A stretch of 37,059 nucleotides of DNA from Chloroflexi bacterium UBA5189 (lineage in GTDB: Bacteria > Chloroflexota > Limnocylindria > Limnocylindrales > CSP1-4). A model generated the notes under the pieces. That model was not told the origin of the DNA. It saw nothing but the letters and a program-made list of their open reading frames with translations, and did no database searches. Made by a program: the position numbers and the translations under genes. Location of the stretch: assembly GCA_002413045.1 (NCBI GenBank), contig DHWF01000010.1, positions 1 to 37,059 of the forward strand. Reading direction: 5' to 3'. Below are positions 1 through 6,101 of this stretch, piece after piece. Each line of letters begins with the position of its first letter. The first letter of the stretch is position 1.

Positions 1-8
1 CCCTACGC

Positions 9-30
9 ACATTCGCGAACGCTCAGTGAG
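9..30 (+). repeat. Imperfect 22-nt direct repeat, copy 1
   Basis: The pattern acattcgcgNacgctNagNgag occurs here and at 559-580, with three mismatches over 22 nt, and each copy is followed within about 15 nt by gacat. The two copies flank the SnoaL-like gene. The function is unknown. Confidence 0.45.
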
Positions 31-122
31 GCGCCGCGATGACATACGCTGGACACAAGAGCGCACCGGTTCGAGGAGCGTCGCGCCGCGGGCCGTCTTG
101 CCGCTGAGATAGAGAGCCGATC

Positions 123-551
123 ATGCCGACGCGGTCGCAGCGAAACAAAGCGATCATGAAACGGTTCTGGACGGATGCGTTCGGGGATATCGACGGGGCT
201 GTTGACCGGACCATCGATCCCGACTGGGTGGACCACGATGCGTCACCCGGCCAGCCGGGTGGGGCCGAGGGCTTCAAGTGGACACTGCGTCGGCTCAAGG
301 CGAGCTTCCCCGACGTGCGTCATCTGCCGATGGAGCTCCTCGCTGACGGTGACAAGGTTGTCGCCCCGTGGACGATCGAGGGAACCCACACCCAGCCCTA
401 TGGCGATCTCGCGCCCACCGGTCGGCGGTTCAGCGTCTCCGGGATCCAGATCGACCGCCTTGGCGACGGCCTGGTCGTCGAGAGCTGGAATCACTCGAGC
501 GGCGAGGGCATCTACGCTCAGCTCACGAAGCCAGGGACCAAGTCAGCCTGA
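123..551 (+). CDS. SnoaL-like ester cyclase / NTF2-fold protein
   Basis: The 142-residue protein has the length and pattern of the SnoaL-like polyketide (ester) cyclase family, small alpha+beta barrels of the NTF2 fold. An N-terminal helix (NKAIMKRFWTDAFGDIDGAVDR) leads to the family-like DPDWVDHDA stretch near residues 36-44. LRRLKASFPDVRH (56-68), the strand VVAPWTIEGTH and a C-terminal VVESWNHSS follow. Most members have no known substrate, and nothing here indicates polyketide synthesis, so a stand-alone small-molecule isomerase/hydrolase or binding role is the most that can be said. ATG 123 is the only good start. The gene is monocistronic and sits between two copies of a 22-nt repeat. 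Confidence 0.8.
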   Translation: MPTRSQRNKAIMKRFWTDAFGDIDGAVDRTIDPDWVDHDASPGQPGGAEGFKWTLRRLKASFPDVRHLPMELLADGDKVVAPWTIEGTHTQPYGDLAPTGRRFSVSGIQIDRLGDGLVVESWNHSSGEGIYAQLTKPGTKSA

Positions 552-558
552 CCGGGTG

Positions 559-580
559 ACATTCGCGCACGCTGAGCGAG
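559..580 (+). repeat. Imperfect 22-nt direct repeat, copy 2
   Basis: Second copy of the 9-30 repeat (19 of 22 positions agree), 8 nt after the stop of the SnoaL-like gene. Confidence 0.45.
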
Positions 581-669
581 TCGGTGACATGACACGAGCT
601 ATCCGGAACGAGCGCCACGACGAGTTGCCACAACGTTGGCCGAGGACGCGGACCGACTGATCGCGTTGC

Positions 670-682
670 CATAATCCACGTC
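670..682 (+). promoter_or_regulatory. Extended -10 box for a leaderless transcript
   Basis: CATAAT at 670-675 lies 7 nt before GTG 683, so transcription would begin at or next to the start codon. No Shine-Dalgarno sequence is visible. Confidence 0.45.
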
Positions 683-1156
683 GTGACAGGTGAGGCGCTG
701 CTGCTGGGAATCGCAACGATCGCGGTTGCGGTCGCAGGCTTCACCGCCGTGACCTCGACGCTCGTCCCGCCGGGCGGCGCGTGGTCGCCGGCGATGCGAA
801 TCCGCCAGCGTGCCATCGTCTCGACAAGCTTCAACGTCGTGTTCGAGTCGCTCGCGCCGCAGGTCATCTTCGCCGGAACTGGTGATACCGTGGCTTCATT
901 CAGAATCGCGAGCGCCGGCGTCGCCATCTATGCGACCGGCATCGTCATCTGGCGAGCTCGGCAGATGCTCCGAGCGGGCGGGCCGCGGACGCCCGTCGCA
1001 CTGATCCTCTTCGTCGTGGGACCGTTAGCGACGCTGCTCTTCTGGGCTAATGCGCTCATATTCGCTTCTCTCGCCGTCTTCGCGCTGGCCCTGTGCCTCC
1101 AGCTCTCCATCGCGGTCGTGAGCTTCTACTCGCTCGTGTCGGCTGCACAGAGCTGA
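683..1156 (+). CDS. Small integral membrane protein, unknown
   Basis: The 157-residue protein has about four hydrophobic helices: residues 3-28, about 70-90 (ASAGVAIYATGIVIW), 103-122 and 125-152. A short arginine-rich stretch (MRIRQRAI) follows the first. I see no catalytic motif or named domain. GTG 683 was chosen because a CATAAT box stands 7 nt upstream and no start further upstream gives a better N-terminus. It is flanked by unrelated accessory genes in the same orientation with gaps of about 45-130 nt, so it is probably its own transcript. Confidence 0.7.
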   Translation: MTGEALLLGIATIAVAVAGFTAVTSTLVPPGGAWSPAMRIRQRAIVSTSFNVVFESLAPQVIFAGTGDTVASFRIASAGVAIYATGIVIWRARQMLRAGGPRTPVALILFVVGPLATLLFWANALIFASLAVFALALCLQLSIAVVSFYSLVSAAQS

Positions 1157-1201
1157 CGTCGATGGACCACGTGACATCGTGAGGCGCCGAGCGAGCAAAC
1201 C

Positions 1202-1555
1202 ATGAAGTCAATCGTCTGGTCGCGAAGATCGCTCATGGTCGCCGCCGTTCTAGCGATCGGGCTGTCGTTTGCGGTCGGCTACTTCGTCCGGAACAGCCAG
1301 CCCGTCGAACTTTCGATCTACACCGCCGATGGGTACGTTGGTGCCGACGTGGCGACGTTCCAGGTTGGCGATACGAGCTACGGGTTCCGGGGCAGCGTGG
1401 CCTGGACCGACCGAGCCGGCACGGAGCATCCGGACGGCTGGCCCGATTGCCTGCCCAAGCTGCAGCCGGTCGAGGGAGTTCGCATCGGCGCTGCCGTTAT
1501 CTGGCACGGGACAAGCGGGTCCGCGCAGGTCCTGTGGGTCGACTGCCGAGCCTGA
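1202..1555 (+). CDS. Small membrane-anchored extracytoplasmic protein, unknown
   Basis: The 117-residue protein has a basic N-terminus (KSIVWSRRS), a hydrophobic segment at about 11-28 (LMVAAVLAIGLSFAVGYFV) and a soluble remainder predicted outside the membrane. Two cysteines (in WPDCLP and at the C-terminal WVDCRA) could form a disulfide. The soluble part reads like a short beta domain: VELSIYTADGYVGADVATFQVG, then YGFRGSVAWTDRAG. The hydrophobic segment lacks a clear signal-peptidase site, so it is probably an anchor. I do not recognise the family. Confidence 0.6.
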   Translation: MKSIVWSRRSLMVAAVLAIGLSFAVGYFVRNSQPVELSIYTADGYVGADVATFQVGDTSYGFRGSVAWTDRAGTEHPDGWPDCLPKLQPVEGVRIGAAVIWHGTSGSAQVLWVDCRA

Positions 1556-1595
1556 TCGATGAGCAACCTGCACGTTCGACTGGCACGATAGGACC

Positions 1596-2150
1596 GTGAG
1601 TCCGCGCAAGGTCGTCGCTTACGAGCTGCTGTCCCTCGACGGGGTGGCCGAGGCCCCGGACAGCTTCTTCGTCGACTGGGACGACGCGATGGGCGCGAAC
1701 CTGGCCGCGGTGATCGCGACGCAGGACGCGGTCATCCTCGGTCGCCGCAGCTACGACGAATGGGTTCGGTTCTGGCCGGGGAGCAGGATCGAGCCGTTCG
1801 CATCGTTCATCAACTCGGTCCGCAAATACGTCGCGACGTCCGACCCGCTCGATCCCGAGTGGGCCAACGCGACGGCGATCGACGTCGGTGGCCTGGTCGA
1901 CTTCGTGCGCGACCTGAAGAATCAACCCGGCGGCGATATCGGCGTCCACGCCAGCATCCTGGTTGCGCAGGCACTCTTGAAGGCAGGCGTCGTCGACGAG
2001 CTCAAGCTCGTGGTCGCGCCGACGATCGCCGGCGCCGGGCGAAAGCTGCTCGACGGATTGCCGCCGATCCGCCTCGCCCTCACCCGAAGCGCCACCTCGC
2101 CTAGGGGCTACCTGCTGCTCGACTACCTCGTCATCGGGGCCGGCGACTGA
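1596..2150 (+). CDS. Dihydrofolate-reductase-like protein (RibD C-terminal family)
   Basis: The 184-residue protein matches the RibD C-terminal/DHFR-like family of NAD(P)H-dependent reductases. The N-terminal strand and SLDGVAEAPDSFF (13-25) are the family opening (xSLDGxxAxP). DAVILGRRSYDEWVRFWPG (45-63) carries the LGRxTYexxxxxWP motif. ISxxKYVATSDPLDP-like residues, GGDIGVHASILVAQALLKAGVVDELKLVVAP and AGRKLLDG complete the fold. Standalone members are common in Actinomycetota and Chloroflexota and are not assigned to riboflavin synthesis. The true substrate is unknown. The start is GTG 1596, with no Shine-Dalgarno. Confidence 0.88.
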   Translation: MSPRKVVAYELLSLDGVAEAPDSFFVDWDDAMGANLAAVIATQDAVILGRRSYDEWVRFWPGSRIEPFASFINSVRKYVATSDPLDPEWANATAIDVGGLVDFVRDLKNQPGGDIGVHASILVAQALLKAGVVDELKLVVAPTIAGAGRKLLDGLPPIRLALTRSATSPRGYLLLDYLVIGAGD

Positions 2151-2235
2151 GTCTTGCCCACCTACGGCTCCAGGTGGACACTGGAGGCCGAGTCCTGAGA
2201 AGAGGCCGGCAAGGTTCCGAGCGGGAGACGCCCTG

Positions 2236-2736
2236 ATGTGGTGGGGAAATTGGACTGGCGGGATGAGCCCGGAGTTCATGGCGTTCCTGTCGATCGCCGC
2301 CCCGGTGCTCCTCGGTTGGATCGTGATCATGGCGCTCACGGGCTGGCTCGCGAGCCGGAAGGGCCGCGACGGCGGGCTGTGGGTGCTCGCGGCGCTCTTC
2401 CTCGGGCCGATCGCATTGCTCGTCGTGATCCTTGCCCCGAGGCGGCCCGAGAAGCCCGGCGGGCCGGCCGCCCTCGCACCCGTGCCACGCCTCCGCCTGC
2501 AGGGCGACTCGCTCCTCGAGCTCGACGTCGCGGAAGGGGTTGCGGTGATTCAGGGTCAGCTGTTGCCCCGAGTCGACGGACGACCAAGGTTCAAGCTCAC
2601 CAAATCGGCTCTGTGGCACTGGTCAGACGGTCGCCCGATTGCCGATGCCGAGCGCGAGGAGCTGCTCGCCGAAGTTCCGACCGTCGGCAGGCACGAGGGT
2701 TGGAATCTGACCCTCGACGCGGAGGATGCGGGCTGA
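2236..2736 (+). CDS. Membrane protein with C-terminal Imm74-like domain
   Basis: The 166-residue protein has two N-terminal membrane helices: about 15-37 (FLSIAAPVLLGWIVIMALTGWLA) and 44-67 (GGLWVLAALFLGPIALLVVIL). A cytoplasmic proline-rich linker and a soluble domain from about 85 follow. That domain (LRLQGDSLLEL...VIQGQ...FKLTKSALWHWSDGRPIADAEREELLAEV) resembles the Imm74 immunity-protein pattern: a beta strand, then F-x-L-x-x-S-x-x-x-W and I-x-x-x-x-R-x-x-[IL]-L. This is remembered motif similarity only. GGGAG-type Shine-Dalgarno (cgggag) lies 9 nt upstream of ATG 2236. No adjacent toxin gene is visible. The next gene converges, with a 1-nt gap. Confidence 0.65.
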   Translation: MWWGNWTGGMSPEFMAFLSIAAPVLLGWIVIMALTGWLASRKGRDGGLWVLAALFLGPIALLVVILAPRRPEKPGGPAALAPVPRLRLQGDSLLELDVAEGVAVIQGQLLPRVDGRPRFKLTKSALWHWSDGRPIADAEREELLAEVPTVGRHEGWNLTLDAEDAG

Positions 2737-2737
2737 C

Positions 2738-3274
2738 CTACCGCGAGGCCTGGCTGCTCACCTCGGTGAGCATCTCCCAGGCGATGTCGGCGGCACCGAT
2801 GAGCAGCACGACGACCACGATCACCAAGTTCGGGATGACGTCGGCCGCGCCGTTCGAATCCCAGATGCGCCAAGCCGTGAACGCGAGCACGAGGTTTGCG
2901 ATGGCGGTCCAACCGATGCGTCGCAGGGTGGCGCGGCGCTCACGAGGATGGGCGTGCACGCTGACCAATCCGATGACGGTCAAACCGACCCGGATCAAGG
3001 CGATGGCCGCTACGAGGCCGAGCGCGACGGCGAGCAGCCGCGCCACCGGATTCGGGATGAGCATGATCAGGCCGATCAGCAGGACGAACACGAGGTTCGT
3101 GAACGCTTGACCCGCCCGAGCGCGAAGGTCGACCCGCTCGTCCGCGGCGATCGCCGCCAGGTTGATCGATACGCCGACGAACAGCAGCCCGAGGAGCGCG
3201 GCGGACGCACCCGCGGCGGCAAGGAAGAAGTCATGCCAGGCGAGAACCGTGGCGGCAAACGCGTCGGGCGTCAT
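2738..3274 (-). CDS. Four-helix integral membrane protein, unknown
   Basis: The 178-residue protein starts MTPDAFAATVLAWHDFF and has about four hydrophobic helices: FFLAAAGASAALLGLLFVGVSI, LVFVLLIGLIMLIPNPVARLLAVALGLVAAIALI (probably two), IGWTAIANLVLAFTAW, and VIPNLVIVVVVLLIGAADIAW. A longer reading frame upstream is arginine/serine-rich and not coding-like. ATG 3274 is supported by TATCGT at 3288-3283, 8 nt upstream. It is divergent from the phosphotransferase at 3327 with only 52 nt between start codons, so their promoters overlap. Function unknown; it resembles small 'modulator of FtsH'-type membrane proteins only in layout. Confidence 0.75.
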   Translation of the reverse strand: MTPDAFAATVLAWHDFFLAAAGASAALLGLLFVGVSINLAAIAADERVDLRARAGQAFTNLVFVLLIGLIMLIPNPVARLLAVALGLVAAIALIRVGLTVIGLVSVHAHPRERRATLRRIGWTAIANLVLAFTAWRIWDSNGAADVIPNLVIVVVVLLIGAADIAWEMLTEVSSQASR

Positions 3275-3326
3275 CGGCACGAACGATACGTCGAATGCGC
3301 CGCGATGGAACCTATCCTCTCGCTTC

Positions 3327-4172
3327 GTGGATGACCCGCGGCGACGAGACGGCGTAGCGCTCGACCTGTCGCTCGCCGACCTCGGGAGACCGATCGCCGT
3401 CGGACGGACCGCCGAGGTCTTTGCGGTCGGCGATGACCAGGTCCTCAAGGTGCTCCTGCCTGAGTTCCCGAGCGGCATGGCCGACCACGAGGCCGCCGTC
3501 GCAGGGCTTGTCGCCGCGGTCTACCCGTTCGCGCCGCGACTCGTCGGGCGGATCACGGTCGCGGGACGACCCGGGCTCGTCTACGAGCGAATCGATGGAC
3601 CGACGATGGATTCGTACGTGCGGAGCCATCTCGGGCAGGTCTCGGAGCTGGGACGGACGCTCGGCGAGTTGCACGCCACGATGCATGCCGTCGACGGGAC
3701 AGGCCTCGAGGAGCAGTTCGAAGCGCTCCGAGCCGCGATCGACGAGGCATCGCCGGAGCTGTGGCCCGACGCCCGGGAAGCGGCGCTGCGGCGCCTCGAA
3801 CAGCTGCCCCACGGCACATCGGTCTGTCATGGCGACATGCACCCGGGGAACGTCATCCTCGGGAGATCGCGAGCCGTGATCATCGATTGGGGAAATGCAC
3901 GCAGGGGCAACTCCGTCGCCGATGTCGCGCGGTCCGTCTACCTCATGGTCGACACGCCAATGCACGAGCCGCGGAGACTCAACCCACTCGTCAGCGCGTT
4001 CCGCCGCCGCTTTGTTGCCGCGTACCTCGCCCGCTACCGCGAGCTCCGCCCGGTCGGTCCATCCGAGCTGAGGGCCTGGCGCCTGCCGATCCTCGCCGCC
4101 CGCATGGCCGAAGGCATCGACGAGGAACGGGCCAGCCTTCGCGCCGCGATCACCCGCGAACTTGAGCGTTGA
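3327..4172 (+). CDS. APH-type phosphotransferase (aminoglycoside/choline kinase fold)
   Basis: The 281-residue protein has a kinase-like fold. A small N-lobe (LGRPIAVGRTAEVFAVGDDQVLKVLLP) has the nucleotide-binding strand and a lysine in VLKVL. The Brenner-type catalytic loop is CHGDMHPGNVILG (HxDxxxxN) and the metal-binding motif is VIIDWGNARRG (the DFG equivalent). Members phosphorylate small molecules such as aminoglycosides, choline, homoserine or macrolides. The substrate cannot be told from sequence, and resistance should not be assumed. GTG 3327 is preferred over an in-frame ATG 165 nt upstream, which would overlap the divergent gene. TATCCT at 3313-3318 lies 8 nt before it. Confidence 0.85.
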   Translation: MDDPRRRDGVALDLSLADLGRPIAVGRTAEVFAVGDDQVLKVLLPEFPSGMADHEAAVAGLVAAVYPFAPRLVGRITVAGRPGLVYERIDGPTMDSYVRSHLGQVSELGRTLGELHATMHAVDGTGLEEQFEALRAAIDEASPELWPDAREAALRRLEQLPHGTSVCHGDMHPGNVILGRSRAVIIDWGNARRGNSVADVARSVYLMVDTPMHEPRRLNPLVSAFRRRFVAAYLARYRELRPVGPSELRAWRLPILAARMAEGIDEERASLRAAITRELER

Positions 4173-4202
4173 CATATTCCGATATCGGAATATATTGACC
4201 TG
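4169..4202 (+). promoter_or_regulatory. Promoter with 20-bp palindromic ArsR operator
   Basis: TTGACA (4169-4174) and TATATT (4191-4196) form a near-consensus promoter with a 16-bp spacer. The spacer is a perfect 20-bp palindrome, atattccgatatcggaatat (4174-4193), touching both hexamers. The -10 box ends 6 nt before GTG 4203, so the mRNA is predicted leaderless. Bound ArsR dimer would occlude RNA polymerase, fitting autorepression. The -35 box overlaps the stop codon of the preceding gene. Confidence 0.85.
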
Positions 4203-4544
4203 GTGGCCCGCTCCTCGACGACCTCCGATGTCTTCAATGCCATTGGCGAACCCGACCGCCGGGTGATCCTGGACTCCCTGCTCGCAGGCGAGATGGCGGT
4301 CGGGGGGATCGTGGCCGGTCTCTCGATGTCCCAGCCCCAGGTTTCGAAGCACCTCCGGGTGCTCAGCGACGTCGGGCTCGTCAGGAGCCGAGCGGAGGGT
4401 CGCCGGCGGCTGTACCGCATCGAACCAGCCCGCCTCCGGCCGATGCGCGACTGGTTGGCGAAGTACGAGCAGGCATGGAATGACCGGCTGGATCGAGTGG
4501 ACGACTACCTCACCGAGCTGCAGCAACAAGGAGCACCCGAGTGA
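4203..4544 (+). CDS. ArsR-family winged-helix transcriptional regulator
   Basis: The 113-residue protein has the ArsR winged-helix fold: FNAIGEPDRRVILDSLLAGEMAVGGIVAGLSMSQPQVSKHLRVLSDVGLVRSRAEGRRRLYRIEP. The recognition helix is SQPQVSKHLRVL and the wing is RAEGRRRLYRI. No Cys metal site is visible, so it is the metal-free SdpR-like type typically paired with an SRPBCC protein. The next gene overlaps it by 4 nt and is exactly such a partner. The 20-bp palindrome in its own promoter strongly suggests autoregulation of the two-gene operon. Start GTG 4203 is set by the TATATT box 6 nt upstream. Confidence 0.92.
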   Translation: MARSSTTSDVFNAIGEPDRRVILDSLLAGEMAVGGIVAGLSMSQPQVSKHLRVLSDVGLVRSRAEGRRRLYRIEPARLRPMRDWLAKYEQAWNDRLDRVDDYLTELQQQGAPE

Positions 4545-5023
4545 CCCGAACGCGACATGGATCCGCAGTCGTTGAGCTCCCGAATGACCTCGAGCTGCTC
4601 ATCACGCGAGCGTTCGACGCTCCGATCGGGCTCGTCTTCGACGTCCTGACGAAGGCGGAACACGTGCGCAGGTGGTTCGCACCGCACGGCTGCGTGATGA
4701 CGGAATGCGCGATCGACCTGCGCGTTGGCGGGACCTATCACCAGGTCTTCGTGACGGCCGATGGAATCGAGTGCTCGTTTCGCGGAACCTACCTGGAAGT
4801 CGAGCCGCCAAACCGGACCGTCGAGACGTGGCTGTTCGAAGGGCGTCCACACGCCGAGTCGGTCGAGACCGTGGAGCTGCGGGAAGCCGATGGCGTGACC
4901 ACGATGACGACCAGGCTGACCTTCCGGAGCAAGGCGGACCGGGACGAGGACATCGAGAACGGAACCGACGGCGTCCAGCAGAGCTACGACAACCTCGAAG
5001 ACGTCCTGCGATCGCTGACCTAG
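4541..5023 (+). CDS. SRPBCC (AHSA1-like) ligand-binding protein
   Basis: The 160-residue protein belongs to the START/Bet v1-like SRPBCC superfamily, AHSA1 branch. DLELLITRAFDAPIGLVFDVLTKAEHVRRWFAPHG (20-52) is the diagnostic opening, followed by DLRVGGTYHQVF, GTYLEVEPPNRTVETWLFEG, TTMTTRLTFRSKADRD and a C-terminal helix (GVQQSYDNLEDVL). Such proteins form a hydrophobic cavity. When coupled to ArsR genes their ligand is usually unknown. GTG 4541 overlaps the ArsR stop by 4 nt (gtga), so translation is coupled. Its TAG stop shares CTAG 5020-5023 with the stop of the convergent lipoprotein gene. Confidence 0.92.
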   Translation: MTRTRHGSAVVELPNDLELLITRAFDAPIGLVFDVLTKAEHVRRWFAPHGCVMTECAIDLRVGGTYHQVFVTADGIECSFRGTYLEVEPPNRTVETWLFEGRPHAESVETVELREADGVTTMTTRLTFRSKADRDEDIENGTDGVQQSYDNLEDVLRSLT

Positions 5024-5961
5024 CTGTTGATGATCGTGCCGCAGACGATGTCGCCGGCGAGGTGGATCGTGTGCGGCGTCGCCCCCGCGGCGACCACCTC
5101 GACGTAGTCCGCGTCGACATGCACGCCGGTCGCCGTCGGCGTCGCCGTCCCGGATGGCGCGATGGCGTAGCTGTGCTGCGCGGCCGGGTTCTGGCTCGAG
5201 GTGAAGATCGTCGCCTTGCCGTTCGACGGGAAGTTGATGATGAAGTACGTCGGCGTCGTGCCCGCGGTGAGGACCGCGGTGAGTTGCGCGCCGTCGCCGT
5301 ACTGTGCCGAGTGGTTGCACGTCGCCCGGAAGCGATCGAATGGACCCTTGATGGCACCCTCTGCGTCCGACCCGGTTGCCACGACGGTTGACGAGCCGAT
5401 CGCCTGGTTGCCGCAGTCGACCGAGCCCGAGATATGGGTGATGGTCCCGAGCGTCCCGGGTTTCGAGCCCGGGCTCGGGACGATCGTCAGGTCCGAGTCA
5501 AACGTCCCGCCGCGCGCTGAATCGAACGCCGAGACGCCGGTTCCAGTGAACTCCCGATCGGTGTAGGTCGCCCCGCCTCCCGCGCGTTCGCTGACCCCGA
5601 TCGAGCCCTGCTCGAGCGTGATGAGGACAACCGCCTTGGTGTCCGGCGATTGCGCGAAGAACAGGATGTCCGTGCCGGTGAGCGTTGGGCTATTGCAGTT
5701 GATCCCGAAGCTCGTACCCCACGTGCCGGTAACGTTTGGGTCCCCGGCGACGGTGAGCTGGAACGATGCGGGCGCGGTCGACAACGGCGCCGCCGTCGCC
5801 GTCGCCGCGGTGGTCGCGCCCGTCGTGGCGATCGGGCCGGCGGTCGCGGCGCCGGTCGGTGCAGCGGCTCCGGAGCCGCACGCCGCAAGGACCGCGGCCA
5901 TCAGCCCAATGGCGAGGGTCGTGCGCGTCTGCGCGCGCTCAACGCGAATGACCTGGCTCAT
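5020..5961 (-). CDS. Secreted lipoprotein of unknown function
   Basis: The 313-residue protein has a lipoprotein signal peptide: a basic start (VIRVERAQTR), a hydrophobic core (TTLAIGLMAAV) and lipobox LAAC with the lipidated Cys at 28. A 35-residue Ala/Thr/Gly linker follows. The mature domain is beta-rich, with three spaced Cys (INCNSPTLTG, SVDCGNQA, ATCNHSAQ) and one near the end (GDIVCGTIINS). I see no enzyme motif; a ligand-binding or surface protein is plausible. ATG 5961 is chosen because it gives the complete signal peptide and has G-rich ggacggggg upstream. It is divergent from the MMPL exporter, 140 nt away. Confidence 0.8.
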   Translation of the reverse strand: MSQVIRVERAQTRTTLAIGLMAAVLAACGSGAAAPTGAATAGPIATTGATTAATATAAPLSTAPASFQLTVAGDPNVTGTWGTSFGINCNSPTLTGTDILFFAQSPDTKAVVLITLEQGSIGVSERAGGGATYTDREFTGTGVSAFDSARGGTFDSDLTIVPSPGSKPGTLGTITHISGSVDCGNQAIGSSTVVATGSDAEGAIKGPFDRFRATCNHSAQYGDGAQLTAVLTAGTTPTYFIINFPSNGKATIFTSSQNPAAQHSYAIAPSGTATPTATGVHVDADYVEVVAAGATPHTIHLAGDIVCGTIINS

Positions 5962-6101
5962 CCCCCGTCCATCCCTCTCACGTGCGCGGTTGCGTTTGGC
6001 GAACGACATGATGCACGCCCACGGGTTCGCGGGCCATTGAGATTCCTGCACCGAGGGAGCCGGAAGGCTCGACCGACGTCCCCGGATAGACTCTCCGGGC
6101 C

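Noticed and set aside
1171..1197. Third copy of the 22-nt repeat (gtgaggcgccgagcgag)
   Set aside because: Only parts agree and orientation is ambiguous because the motif is palindromic; not counted as a copy.
3162..3326. Longer start for the phosphotransferase at ATG 3162
   Set aside because: The extra 55 residues are not kinase-like and overlap the divergent gene; GTG 3327 has a TATCCT box 8 nt upstream.
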